43,529 bases of DNA from Bacteroidota bacterium (GTDB lineage: Bacteria; Bacteroidota; Ignavibacteria; UBA10030; UBA8401): the NCBI GenBank assembly GCA_013361065.1, contig JABWAK010000012.1:1-43529 (forward strand). The letters run 5' to 3'. The notes under the pieces are model-generated. The model saw only the letters and a program-made list of their open reading frames with translations. It was not told the origin of the DNA and did no database searches. A program made the translations under genes and the position numbers. Below, in pieces: positions 35,797 through 43,529 of the stretch (positions within the stretch are counted from its first letter, which is position 1; the number at the start of each line of letters is the position of its first letter).

Positions 35797-37143
35797 CTAA
35801 ACTTTTTTCTCCGCTTCCAACTCATCCCACAACTTCACCTCTTTGGTATCCTTGGTGAAAAGTGTTCCGACAATGAAGGTCATGAGTGCGATGGCGATGG
35901 GATAGAAGAGACCGGCGTAATTGTTCCCGGTCTGTGCCACCATTGCAACGCCGATGAGCGGGACGAGTCCGCCGAAGACACCGTTGCCGACATGGTACGG
36001 CAGGGACATGGAGGTGTAGCGGATCTTCGTCGGGAAGAGTTCCACCAGGTACGCAGCGATCGGTCCGTAGACCATCGTTACGAAGATCACCTGGATGAAG
36101 ACGAGGGCGCTCAGCATGACGGCGTTGGGATTGTTCGGGTCCTGCGCGAAGTATTCCATTCCCATATAGATGGGAAGATAGCTCACCGCGGCAACGAGGC
36201 AGCCGGTCATGATGATGCGTTTGCGTCCGTACGTGTCGGAAAGTGCGCCGAAGACGATGAAAAACGGCGTGGCAAGGAGCAGCGCCACGGCAACGATGAA
36301 GTTGGCGGTCATGAAATGGATCTTCAGTACCGTCTGCAGATAATAGAGAGCGTAGAACTGACCGGTGTACCACACCACACCCTGTCCTGCCGTAGCGCCG
36401 AAGAGCGCCAGCGCCATGATCTTCCAGTTCCCCTTATTCGCGAACGCGTCCTTCAGCGGATTGGTGGAGGTCTTGCCGGCCGCCTTCATGCGGGAGAAGA
36501 GCGGCGACTCCTGCAGCCGCATGCGGATGAAATAGGAGAAGACCACCAGGACGATGGAAAGGATGAACGGTATCCGCCATCCCCATTCGCGGAAGGCATC
36601 TTCGCCCAGCGTGGAGCGGACGGAGAGGATGACGCCGAGCGACACGAACAATCCAAGCGTGGCGGTGGTCTGGATGAAACTGGTGTAGAAGCCCCGTTTC
36701 TCGTCCGGACAATGCTCGGCGATGTAGGTGGCCGCGCCGCCGTACTCGCCGCCGAGCGCGAGGCCCTGCGTCAGCCGGAGCAGTACCAGTGCTGCCGGCG
36801 CCCATAATCCGATCGATTCGTACGTGGGGAGCAGACCGATGGCGGTCGTAGCGCCGCCCATCAGCAGCAGGGTGACAAGGAAGGCGTATTTGCGTCCCAC
36901 CACATCACCGATCCGTCCGAAGACGATGGCGCCGAAAGGACGGACAGCGAAACCGGTAGCGAAGATGGCAAGGGTGGAGAGGAGCCCGGCGGTGGGATTC
37001 TCCTTCGGGAAGAAGAGTCCGGACATGATCGGCGCGAGGCTGCCGAAGATATAGAAGTCGTACCACTCGATGAGTGTGCCGGCGGACGAAGCGCCGATGA
37101 CGTTCCAGATCTTGTATTCCTTCAGGAAATCGGTGTTGGCCAT
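35797..37143 (-). CDS. MFS metabolite:H+ symporter
   Basis: A 448-residue inner-membrane transporter with 12 predicted helices. N-terminal GTLIEWYDFYIFGSLAP, RPFGAIVFGRIGDVVGRK between helices 2 and 3, and LRLTQGLALGGEYGGAATYIAEH are hallmarks of the metabolite:H+ symporter group (ProP, ShiA, KgtP relatives), which import osmolytes or carboxylates. The substrate cannot be told. The C-terminal tail (KDTKEVKLWDELEAEKKV) is charged. It begins 16 bp after kdsB with GAAGGA as likely ribosome-binding site, so it may be co-transcribed. Confidence 0.88.
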   Translation of the reverse strand: MANTDFLKEYKIWNVIGASSAGTLIEWYDFYIFGSLAPIMSGLFFPKENPTAGLLSTLAIFATGFAVRPFGAIVFGRIGDVVGRKYAFLVTLLLMGGATTAIGLLPTYESIGLWAPAALVLLRLTQGLALGGEYGGAATYIAEHCPDEKRGFYTSFIQTTATLGLFVSLGVILSVRSTLGEDAFREWGWRIPFILSIVLVVFSYFIRMRLQESPLFSRMKAAGKTSTNPLKDAFANKGNWKIMALALFGATAGQGVVWYTGQFYALYYLQTVLKIHFMTANFIVAVALLLATPFFIVFGALSDTYGRKRIIMTGCLVAAVSYLPIYMGMEYFAQDPNNPNAVMLSALVFIQVIFVTMVYGPIAAYLVELFPTKIRYTSMSLPYHVGNGVFGGLVPLIGVAMVAQTGNNYAGLFYPIAIALMTFIVGTLFTKDTKEVKLWDELEAEKKV

Positions 37144-37159
37144 GGCGCGTCCTTCGGTG

Positions 37160-37906
37160 TTACCGTGATTGGAGGATGTGAATGACCTTCTGCAGGTCCT
37201 CCGGTGTATCGACCGGATGGGATTCGTATTCCGTCACCACACACTTGATGGAATGACCATGCTCCAGGATGCGGAGCTGCTCGAGTTTCTCGGCGGACTC
37301 CAGCGGCGTCTGCGGCAGCTGCGTGTACTGCTGCAGGAAGGCCGCCCGGTAGACGTAGATGCCGAAATGCTTGTAGAAGACCGTCCCTTTGAACCAATCG
37401 TCATCCTTCCGTACGTCGCGCACGTGCGGGATGGGGGAGCGGGAGAAATAGAGTGCGTATCCGTGCGCATCCATCGCCACCTTCACGACGTTCGGATTGA
37501 AGATGTCCTGATGCGCCGTGGTCCGTTTCACCGCCGTGCTGACCACCGCTTTCGGGTCGTCGATCAATGCGCGGATGGTCTGATCGATGAGCAAGGGATC
37601 GATGAGCGGTTCATCCCCCTGGATGTTGACGATGATGTCCGCCGGCCGCTCCTTCGCCACGAGGGCGATGCGGTCGCTGCCGCTCTGGATCTCCTCCGGC
37701 GTCATGACCGCCGTGCCGCCGAATGCGCGGACCGCCGCGGCGATCCGTTCATCATCGGTCGCAACGATCACATCGGTGATCAGTGCGGAGCGCTTCGCCT
37801 GTTCGACCACATGCTGCACCATCGGCTTGCCGCAGATATCCGCCAGCGGCTTCGCAGGGAGCCGGGTGGAGGCGTAACGGGAGGGGATGATGGCTATAAT
37901 TTTCAA
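37160..37906 (-). CDS. kdsB: 3-deoxy-manno-octulosonate cytidylyltransferase
   Basis: A 248-residue cytoplasmic enzyme that makes CMP-Kdo for LPS inner core. IIPSRYASTRLPAKPLADICGKPM (7-30) is the CTP-binding signature; QGDEPLI and SAEKLEQLRILEHG are further KdsB motifs. The start is TTG 37906: no ATG or GTG exists between an upstream in-frame stop and the conserved N-terminus. The 82-bp spacer to gatC is almost wholly repeat DNA, so expression probably depends on read-through and a weak start. Confidence 0.93.
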   Translation of the reverse strand: MKIIAIIPSRYASTRLPAKPLADICGKPMVQHVVEQAKRSALITDVIVATDDERIAAAVRAFGGTAVMTPEEIQSGSDRIALVAKERPADIIVNIQGDEPLIDPLLIDQTIRALIDDPKAVVSTAVKRTTAHQDIFNPNVVKVAMDAHGYALYFSRSPIPHVRDVRKDDDWFKGTVFYKHFGIYVYRAAFLQQYTQLPQTPLESAEKLEQLRILEHGHSIKCVVTEYESHPVDTPEDLQKVIHILQSR

Positions 37907-37909
37907 AGT

Positions 37910-37970
37910 ATCAGATTGTCAGATTGCAGATTATCAAATTATCAGATTATCAAAATTATCAAGATTCGAA
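37910..37970. repeat. ATTATCA-type short repeat between gatC and kdsB
   Basis: Degenerate copies of (A/G)ATTATCA and CAGATTGT fill the spacer just upstream of the kdsB TTG start. Bases 37938-37966 are identical to 14711-14739. Confidence 0.8.
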
Positions 37971-37988
37971 GGAGTGAGATGGAGCGGT

Positions 37989-38276
37989 CTAGCCGATGAC
38001 CTTCGGGACTTTGAAATGTTCCTCCGTGGCGGCGGGAGCATTCTTCAGCGCTTCGGCCGTCGGTGTGGAGGGCTGCACGGCATCCTCGCGGAAGACGTTC
38101 TGCAGGTCGATCACCTGCGAGAGCGGTTCCACATTCGCGGTATCCACCGTATTGAGCTGCTCCATGTACTTCAGGATATCGTTGAACTGATGCGTGAACT
38201 TCTCCTTCTCCGCATCGGAGAATTCCAGTTTCGCCAGCTTCGCGATATGTTCCACATCCTTGATGGTCACTGCCAT
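37989..38276 (-). CDS. gatC: Asp/Glu-tRNA amidotransferase subunit GatC
   Basis: A 95-residue small subunit of the GatCAB complex, which converts misacylated Glu-tRNA(Gln) or Asp-tRNA(Asn) to the cognate amide. VEHIAKLAKLEFSDAEKEKF at the N-terminus and the PLSQVIDLQNVFREDAV belt that wraps GatA are diagnostic. gatA and gatB are not in this window, which is common for scattered gat genes. It starts 2 bp after the plsC stop, so it is in the plsC operon. Confidence 0.93.
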   Translation of the reverse strand: MAVTIKDVEHIAKLAKLEFSDAEKEKFTHQFNDILKYMEQLNTVDTANVEPLSQVIDLQNVFREDAVQPSTPTAEALKNAPAATEEHFKVPKVIG

Positions 38277-38278
38277 GA

Positions 38279-38992
38279 TCAGACCTCTTCCCGATAGTTC
38301 GCTGCGATGATCTCCCGGACATCGTTCATCAGTTTCACTTCCTGTTCGCGCGTGGTGATCTCTTTCGTCGGGATCGGGTCGCTGATGACCACTTCGATCT
38401 GCGACGGACGGATATCGAACGATCCTTTCGGCAGGATACGGAAGCTGCCGTTGATCGTCACCGGTACGAGCGGCACGCCCGATTTCGCCGCCAGCGAGAA
38501 TGCTCCCCGTTTGAACGGGAGCAGCTTACCGTCCCGCGTCCGCGTCCCTTCCGCGAAGAGCAGCACCTGTCCGCCGGAGCGGACGTCGCTTGCGGCGCGG
38601 TCCAGGCTCTTCATCGCTTCGGTCCCTTTCCCCCGGTCCACCATGATGTGGAATCCCCAGCGCAGCGCCTGTCCCCAGATGGGGATGTAGGAGAGTTCCT
38701 TCTTGAACATGATGCGGATGTGCGGGAAGGTATTCATCATCACCGGGATGTCGAATCCGCTGGCGTGATTGCTTACGAGGATATAGTTGCCGTACGGATC
38801 GACCTTCTCCAGACCGGTGATCTTCAGGCGGATGCGGCAGACCCAGAGGGAGAATTTCGTCCAGTTACGGCCGCACCAGAAGTAGGTCCTGCCGGAGCGG
38901 TCCACCGCCACGGAGGCGAGCGCGACCAGCGAGAACGGAACGCAGGTGACGGCGATCAGCAGCAGCCGGATGACGGTGATGGCCCATCTCAT
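38279..38992 (-). CDS. plsC: 1-acyl-sn-glycerol-3-phosphate acyltransferase
   Basis: A 237-residue inner-membrane enzyme that acylates lysophosphatidic acid to phosphatidic acid. An N-terminal hydrophobic stretch (5-30) anchors it. Catalytic NHASGFD has H76 and D81; the substrate-binding FAEGTR is at 147-151 and PVTING follows. All PlsC blocks are present. It overlaps the M48 protease stop by 4 bp and is followed 2 bp later by gatC. Confidence 0.93.
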   Translation of the reverse strand: MRWAITVIRLLLIAVTCVPFSLVALASVAVDRSGRTYFWCGRNWTKFSLWVCRIRLKITGLEKVDPYGNYILVSNHASGFDIPVMMNTFPHIRIMFKKELSYIPIWGQALRWGFHIMVDRGKGTEAMKSLDRAASDVRSGGQVLLFAEGTRTRDGKLLPFKRGAFSLAAKSGVPLVPVTINGSFRILPKGSFDIRPSQIEVVISDPIPTKEITTREQEVKLMNDVREIIAANYREEV

Positions 38993-40092
38993 ACGGTACC
39001 TCCCGCGGCGGCGATCCGCTTTTCAATGGATGGATGGCTGTAGAAGAGGAACTCCACGAGCGGATGCGGCGTACGGTCCGCCAGGTTCATGGAGGCAAGT
39101 TTGTTCATTGTGGAAACGAAGGCCGGTCTGTTGCCGGTCCGCTCCACCGCATAGCGGTCCGCCTCGAATTCGTGCCGGCGGGAGAGGGTGTTCGAGAGCG
39201 GGGAGGTGACGAGCGAGTAGAGCCCCAGCCAGAGCGTGAGCAGCGGGAGCGCGGCCAGCTGTGTGACGGCGGTGAAGCCGAACCATGACAGCGATGCATC
39301 GTATGCCAGCGAGGTCAGGAAGAGTCCGATGAAGATGCTGAGCGTCCCGGTGACGATCCCTTTCCAGATATGGCCGTGGGTGTAATGACCGAGTTCATGC
39401 GCGAAGACCGTCTCGATCTCGTCCGGGGTGAAGTTCTCCATCAGCGTATCGCCGAGCAGGATCCGTTTGGAGCGTCCGATGCCGGTGAACGCCGCGTTCG
39501 CCTTCTTGGTGGTCTTGCTCAGATTGAAGGTGTAGATCCCCTCCACGGTCATACCGGTGGAGCGAACGAGCTGCAGGATGCGTTCCTTGAGCGGCGAATC
39601 CTCCAGCGGCGTCAGTGTATAGAAGAGCGGAAGGATGAGCACGGGTGCGATGCGCGACAATCCGATGGAGACGATGAAGACCATCACGGCGACCGGCAGC
39701 CACCAGAGAGCGTCAAATGTCACCAGGAAGAAATAGCCGAGCAATGCCAGCGGCAGCATGATGGGAAGGGAGATGAGCATCCCTTTGAATCCTTCCCAGC
39801 ACCATTGTGCGAAGGATTGGTTGGACATGCCGTACCGGTGCTCCAGGATGAACCCGGAGAAGAAACTGAAGGGGAGCGACGCAGCGCTGCTCACGGTACC
39901 GAAGAACAGGGAGAAGAGGAGCAGGGCAAGATAGATGTTCGGTGTGAGCGCGAATGCCGCCTGTTCGAACTGCCGGGTGATGCCGGAAGCGAGCAGGAAG
40001 AGGGTGAACGCGAAGGAGACGAACCCGCCGGCGAGGGAAACGATCAGTTTCGTCCTCTGATAGCGCTTAACGTCGTGTCCGGTTCCGGTCAT
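38989..40092 (-). CDS. M48-family (Ste24-like) integral membrane metalloprotease
   Basis: A 367-residue inner-membrane zinc protease. Hydrophobic helices are at about 17-37, 50-80, 105-128, 130-160, 245-265 and 275-298. The zinc motif is HELGH 232-236, with a downstream EFEAD at 308-312 supplying the third ligand. LSKTTKKANAAFTGIGRSKRILLGDTL is typical of Ste24/CAAX prenyl protease 1-like enzymes; in bacteria they act in membrane-protein quality control. ATG 40092 is chosen because the alternative 77-codon extension crosses the carbonic anhydrase terminator and is not protein-like. TATGTTTG lies three bases before this ATG. Confidence 0.9.
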   Translation of the reverse strand: MTGTGHDVKRYQRTKLIVSLAGGFVSFAFTLFLLASGITRQFEQAAFALTPNIYLALLLFSLFFGTVSSAASLPFSFFSGFILEHRYGMSNQSFAQWCWEGFKGMLISLPIMLPLALLGYFFLVTFDALWWLPVAVMVFIVSIGLSRIAPVLILPLFYTLTPLEDSPLKERILQLVRSTGMTVEGIYTFNLSKTTKKANAAFTGIGRSKRILLGDTLMENFTPDEIETVFAHELGHYTHGHIWKGIVTGTLSIFIGLFLTSLAYDASLSWFGFTAVTQLAALPLLTLWLGLYSLVTSPLSNTLSRRHEFEADRYAVERTGNRPAFVSTMNKLASMNLADRTPHPLVEFLFYSHPSIEKRIAAAGGTV

Positions 40093-40095
40093 ACA

Positions 40096-40103
40096 CAAAC
40101 ATA
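40096..40103 (-). promoter_or_regulatory. Possible -7 box before the M48 gene
   Basis: TATGTTTG on the minus strand matches TAnnTTTG and is three bases from ATG 40092. The -33 TTG is absent at 20 bp; one occurs at 28 bp. It is the closest of several such boxes to a start codon. Confidence 0.35.
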
Positions 40104-40205
40104 GAACGGCGTTCCGGCGGTGCCGGACGCACAATGGAGAGTTCCTGGAACTTGAGTAAACCGACAGTGAAGAATGCGGGATGGTGACCTGTGGTTTAAT
40201 GAAAA

Positions 40206-40252
40206 TACAAAAGGGGGAAGGAAAAAACAAATGATGATTTTCCCTTCCCCCC
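40206..40252 (-). terminator. Terminator of the carbonic anhydrase gene
   Basis: On the minus strand GGGGGAAGG and CCTTCCCCC pair around an A/T-rich loop of about 21 bases and are followed by TTTTGTATT. It lies 28 bp after the stop codon and before the M48 operon. Confidence 0.75.
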
Positions 40253-40279
40253 GGAACATGCGGAGGGATCGTGTGACGG

Positions 40280-41116
40280 TCAATTTCCGGTGAGGAAGCG
40301 GACCTTGCCGGATGCAAGGTCATAGATGCCGCCCAGGACGAGCAGTTCGCCTTTGACCATGGCGTCGAAAAGGATGGAGCTGTTCTTCATGGTCCGGCGG
40401 ATCTGTTCGTGGACGTTCTCCTTCACGCATTCGTTGATCAGAGCGGGACCGGTGATGCTGCGGGCTTTTGCTGCGGCCACCGCCGGTTCGATGCGGCGGG
40501 TGATGGCGGCGATGTTCGGAGGGAGGTGTCCTCCTTCCGCGGCGGCCTTCACGGCGCCGCAGGACTCATGGCCGAGCACCAGCAGCGTGTGCGCATGCAG
40601 ATGTTCGACCGCATATTCCACACTTCCCAGCGCCAGGGAATCGACGACATTCCCGGCAAGCCGGATGACGAAGAGCTGACCGACCGATTCATCGAAGATC
40701 ATCTCGGGCGGGACACGGGAATCGCTGCAGGTGATGACGATCGCGTAGGGATGCTGTCCGTTCACGGTCTCCCTGCGCTGTGCCGCCACTTCCTTCCGTT
40801 TCGGGGTGCCGGAGACGAACCGTTTGTTCCCTTCGGAGAGCCGGTTGAGATTGGAGACGATGCTCCGGTCATCCTCTTGTTCGGCGTGCGCGGCAGGGGC
40901 GACCGGCTTGTCGGTGACGAAAACAGTGATGTCCTTTGGCGTGGATTCATGTCCGGAGCGTTTCTTCTCCTGATTCATCGTCTCGACCGCTTTGGAGATC
41001 TGTGAGCCGAGACGCGTATGGATCTCGGACGGGGCGATCGGGTGAGGTTCCTGAGCGAACAGGGAAGAGAATGGAAGAAGGAAGAGGAGGAAGCAGTATG
41101 GAAATGTCGGTCTCAT
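40280..41116 (-). CDS. Exported beta-class carbonic anhydrase
   Basis: A 278-residue zinc enzyme interconverting CO2 and bicarbonate. The zinc ligands are C130, H183 and C186, with the D132-R134 dyad in CSDSR and GHESCGAV following. The N-terminus is a signal peptide (MRPTFPYCFLLFLLPFSSLFAQ), so the enzyme should be periplasmic. Residues 22-85 form an extra polar segment (NQEKKRSGHESTPKDITVF) absent from compact cytoplasmic forms. ATG 41116 is preferred over an extension to 41176 because the signal peptide begins here. Ends in a terminator. Confidence 0.9.
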   Translation of the reverse strand: MRPTFPYCFLLFLLPFSSLFAQEPHPIAPSEIHTRLGSQISKAVETMNQEKKRSGHESTPKDITVFVTDKPVAPAAHAEQEDDRSIVSNLNRLSEGNKRFVSGTPKRKEVAAQRRETVNGQHPYAIVITCSDSRVPPEMIFDESVGQLFVIRLAGNVVDSLALGSVEYAVEHLHAHTLLVLGHESCGAVKAAAEGGHLPPNIAAITRRIEPAVAAAKARSITGPALINECVKENVHEQIRRTMKNSSILFDAMVKGELLVLGGIYDLASGKVRFLTGN

Positions 41117-41307
41117 GGCAGTCTGATCGTGAATGGAAAGGTGTGGATGCCGTTCTGTACGCAACCGGTATGCCAATCCCTTAAAGGGAAGATTCCATGA
41201 GAATTCGTAACTGCAGGAATGTGAACGGGGGAGGAATGTGTCCAGTATTGGACAGGTGAGCGATGGTGACTGTCACCGACTGAATGAAGATGGTGAGGGG
41301 TGTCGCA

Positions 41308-41333
41308 TGAGCCCGGACTGAAGTCCGGGCTCA
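41308..41333. terminator. Strong hairpin, possible tex terminator or REP-like repeat
   Basis: TGAGCCCGGACT and AGTCCGGGCTCA form a perfect 12-bp stem with a GA loop. It is 147 bp after the tex stop; the following sequence has no clean T-tract on either strand (CGGATTTTAG on plus), so a dispersed REP-like element is equally likely. Confidence 0.45.
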
Positions 41334-41409
41334 CGGATTTTAGTTTGTAGACGGGATACCATTCCGTCCTACATTATCGTCTCTGCGGTCTTTGGGTGAG
41401 TGCTATTGA

Positions 41410-41462
41410 GACGGTGACTGTCACCTATATAATAGCATTCGCAAGTGGAGACAGTCACCGTC
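41410..41462. repeat. Paired GGTGACNGTCACC palindrome, 21-bp spacing
   Basis: GACGGTGACTGTCACC (41410-41425) and GGAGACAGTCACCGTC (41447-41462) are inverted copies with one mismatch, separated by 21 bp. The same pairing and spacing occur at 8912-8958 and 9111-9156. It ends 17 bp downstream of the tex stop. Confidence 0.8.
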
Positions 41463-41479
41463 GATCGTCGTTGTTGTGT

Positions 41480-43529
41480 CTATTTCTTTTTCGGCTCCGG
41501 CGCCGGTTTTGATTCTTCGGTCTTGCGGCCGAATTTGGCGCGGAGGTCCTCAAGGGAGTAACTCTTCTCCACGTACGGTTCTTTGCGGGGAGCCGCCCCG
41601 CCGAAGTTCCCCCGACCGCCGCCGCCGCTTCCTTTAGCTGCGATACTCTGCTGGGAGCGCATGCTGAGAGCGATGCGCTTCAGCTGCTCGTTCACCTCCA
41701 TCACACGCACCTTCACGATCTGTCCCACTTTCACGACGCTCTTCGCATCCTCCACGTAGCGGTCCGCCAATTGGGAGATATGCACGAGTCCGTCCTGATG
41801 CACGCCGATGTCGACGAACGCGCCGAAGTTCGCCACGTTGGTAACGATCCCTTCCAGTTCCATCCCCGGTTTCAGATCGGAGATCTCCTTGATGCCTTCC
41901 TTGAACGTGGCATACTTGAACTCCGCCCGCGGATCGCGTCCCGGTTTCTTCAGCTCGGCGATGATATCCCGCAGCGTCGGTTCGCCGACGGTCTTGGTGA
42001 CGTATTTCTTGATATCCAGTTTCTCCAGCGCGGCGGGATTCTTCATCACCTCGTCGAACGAGAGCTTCACATCGGTGAGGATCTTCTCCACGATCGGATA
42101 GCTTTCGGGATGCACGCCGGAACCGTCCAAAGGATTCTTGCCGTTGCGGATGCGGAGGAAGCCGGCCGCCTGTTCGAACGCTTTCGGACCGAACTTCGGC
42201 ACCTTGGTCAGCTCCTTGCGGCTCTTGAACGCGCCGTTCTCATTCCGGTACTCCACGATGCTTTTGGCCAGCGGCGCGTTGATGCCGGCCACGTAGCTGA
42301 GCAGTTCCTTGGAGGCCATGTTCAGGTCGACGCCGACGTAGTTCACGCAGCTGGTGACGGTCTCTTCCAGTTTCTTCTTGAGCAGCTTCTGGTCCACATC
42401 GTGCTGGTACTGTCCCACGCCGATCGACTTGGGATCGATCTTCACCAGCTCGGCAAGCGGGTCCTGCAGGCGGCGGCCGATGGAGATGGCGCCGCGGACG
42501 GTGATGTCCAGGTCCGGGAACTCGTCGATCGCCACCTGACTGGCGGAGTAGATGGAGGCGCCCGATTCGTTCACGATCACCTTCACCGGTTTCCGCTTGA
42601 TCCCTTTCAGCGCCTCGGCGATGAACTCGTCCGTCTCGCGGCTGGCGGTGCCGTTGCCGATGGCGATCAGTTCGATGTTGTACTTCTCGATCATCTTCTG
42701 GACGGTCTTCTTCGCATTCTCGCGCTGCGCCTCGCCGGAGGTGTGGGGGAACACCGCCACATACTCGCTGAACTTGCCGGTCTCATCCATCACGGCCAGC
42801 TTGCAGCCGGTGCGGAAACCGGGATCCACGCCGAGCGTCGGCTTCATGCCGGCGGGGGAGGCGAGGAGCATCTCGCGGATGTTCGCTTCGAAGGTCTTCA
42901 CGGACTCGAGGTCGGCGACCTCCTTCTTGGCGAGACGGACCTCGCTGATGATGGTGTTCTTCATCAGCCGGTCGAACGCATCCTTCAGCATGGCGGAGTA
43001 GAAGGCGCGGACCGCATCGATGGTTGACTTCGATTCCATCGACTCCAGGTACTGCTGCACGAACTCCTCGCTGAACTGGATGGAGAAGGAGACCACCTCT
43101 TCCGCCTCGCCGCGGCGCATGGCGAGCATGTTGTGCGGCTGGATGTCCTTCACCTTGAACTTGTAATCGCGGTACATCTCGTATTTGGTGGTGCCGACCG
43201 GGAATTTCTTCTCGTCGATGGTGGAGACGAAGGTCCCTTCGGTGAGCAGATGTTCGCGGATATGCTGGCGGTAGACCGCCTGTTCGGAGACCTCCTCGGC
43301 GAGGATGTCCGCCGCGCCGGCGAGCGCTTCCTGCACCGTCTTCACTTCCAGTTTCTTGGAAAGGTACTTCTCCGCTTCCTTCTCCAGGTTCACCCGTTTC
43401 GATTTGGGGTCGTTCTTGCTCTTGATCCATTCCGCAAGCGGTTCGAGTCCCTTCTCCTTCGCAATGGTCGCACGGGTCCGTTTCTTCGGCTTGTAGGGAA
43501 GATAGAGGTCCTCCAGTTCCGTCTTGGAG
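41480..43529 (-). CDS. tex: Tex-family transcription accessory protein (5' truncated)
   Basis: The frame is open to the right edge; codons before the GTG at 43393 continue Tex-like sequence (LEDLYLPYKPKKRTRATIAK, then EKGLEPLAEWI), so the start is outside the window. Visible parts in order: N-terminal helical region, YqgF/RuvC-like domain (GVDPGFRTGCKLAVMD, then VIVNESGASIYSASQVA), tandem helix-hairpin-helix (LNMASKELLSYVAGINAPLAKSIV, FLRIRNG), and a C-terminal S1 domain (GMELEGIVTNVANFGAFVDIGV). The tail after S1 is Gly-, Lys- and Pro-rich. Tex binds RNA polymerase and nucleic acid and helps release stalled complexes. Only about 683 codons are visible. Confidence 0.95.
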   Translation of the reverse strand, partial: SKTELEDLYLPYKPKKRTRATIAKEKGLEPLAEWIKSKNDPKSKRVNLEKEAEKYLSKKLEVKTVQEALAGAADILAEEVSEQAVYRQHIREHLLTEGTFVSTIDEKKFPVGTTKYEMYRDYKFKVKDIQPHNMLAMRRGEAEEVVSFSIQFSEEFVQQYLESMESKSTIDAVRAFYSAMLKDAFDRLMKNTIISEVRLAKKEVADLESVKTFEANIREMLLASPAGMKPTLGVDPGFRTGCKLAVMDETGKFSEYVAVFPHTSGEAQRENAKKTVQKMIEKYNIELIAIGNGTASRETDEFIAEALKGIKRKPVKVIVNESGASIYSASQVAIDEFPDLDITVRGAISIGRRLQDPLAELVKIDPKSIGVGQYQHDVDQKLLKKKLEETVTSCVNYVGVDLNMASKELLSYVAGINAPLAKSIVEYRNENGAFKSRKELTKVPKFGPKAFEQAAGFLRIRNGKNPLDGSGVHPESYPIVEKILTDVKLSFDEVMKNPAALEKLDIKKYVTKTVGEPTLRDIIAELKKPGRDPRAEFKYATFKEGIKEISDLKPGMELEGIVTNVANFGAFVDIGVHQDGLVHISQLADRYVEDAKSVVKVGQIVKVRVMEVNEQLKRIALSMRSQQSIAAKGSGGGGRGNFGGAAPRKEPYVEKSYSLEDLRAKFGRKTEESKPAPEPKKK

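Larger units (their letters stand above)
41117..41479. other. 363-bp intergenic region with palindromes
   Basis: It lies between tex and the carbonic anhydrase gene, both minus. It contains GGTGACTGTCACC (41265-41277), a perfect 12-bp-arm hairpin (41308-41333), an imperfect GTAGACGGGAT...ATTCCGTCCTAC inverted repeat (about 41347-41373), and a paired palindrome (41410-41462). No credible gene or clear promoter is seen. Confidence 0.6.

Noticed and set aside
40093-40323. 77-codon N-terminal extension of the M48 protease
   Set aside because: It crosses the carbonic anhydrase terminator and 3' end, and its composition is not protein-like.

Overview
The window reads as a chromosomal segment of a Gram-negative bacterium of the Fibrobacteres-Chlorobi-Bacteroidetes (FCB) group, probably Ignavibacteria- or Kapabacteria-like. 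The basis is: type IX secretion (T9SS) sorting domains with PNPF(N) motifs (left edge and 19.9-21.0 kb), outer-membrane/LPS functions (LptE-like, KdsB, SurA-like), and sequences resembling the Bacteroidetes-type promoter (TTG-N20-TAnnTTTG). The genus is not determinable from sequence alone. Nearly all genes are GC-rich; only the first 1.6 kb is strongly AT-rich.

Layout. 0-1.6 kb: AT-rich 3' part of a secreted YCF48-type beta-propeller protein, then a repeat-filled spacer. 2.2-5.9 kb (+): tight operon miaB, SPOR-domain protein, sigma-54 activator, lptE. 6.1-8.9 kb (+): processive family-2 glycosyltransferase and a TPR protein. 9.3-13.8 kb (-): three parvulin-type foldases (two lipoproteins, one SurA-like), then rpsT. 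14.0-14.7 kb (+): CPXCG protein and DinB-fold protein. 14.8-18.3 kb (-): NDH-2, NUDIX hydrolase and an ABC-2 exporter. 18.5-22.3 kb (+): Spy-like protein, an unrecognised lipoprotein, a T9SS cargo protein and a PQQ-type beta-propeller dehydrogenase-like lipoprotein. 22.4-24.4 kb: small membrane protein (-) and secreted Xaa-Pro aminopeptidase (+). 24.7-43.5 kb (all -): Ada, Cys/Met-metabolism PLP enzyme, DUF885 peptidase, SDR, unknown envelope protein, response regulator-HisKA protein coupled to an RqcH/NFACT protein, PyrG, MFS symporter, KdsB, GatC, PlsC, M48 protease, periplasmic beta-carbonic anhydrase, and Tex (cut by the right edge).

The gene set is mostly housekeeping and envelope biogenesis: OMP folding, LPS assembly (lptE, kdsB), phospholipid synthesis (plsC) and exported proteins. 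No transposase, phage gene, CRISPR array, rRNA or tRNA was recognised. The least explained material is intergenic: a dispersed GGTGACNGTCACC palindrome often paired at 20-21 bp spacing, a cluster of TTGATTCA-type palindromes before the glycosyltransferase, three approximately 170-bp tandem units upstream of ada, 29-bp ATTATCA-type repeats at two loci, and promoter-like boxes placed a few bases before start codons, which suggests leaderless transcripts. No clearly new multi-gene system stands out; the response regulator-HisKA/RqcH pair and the paired palindrome family are the best candidates for follow-up.
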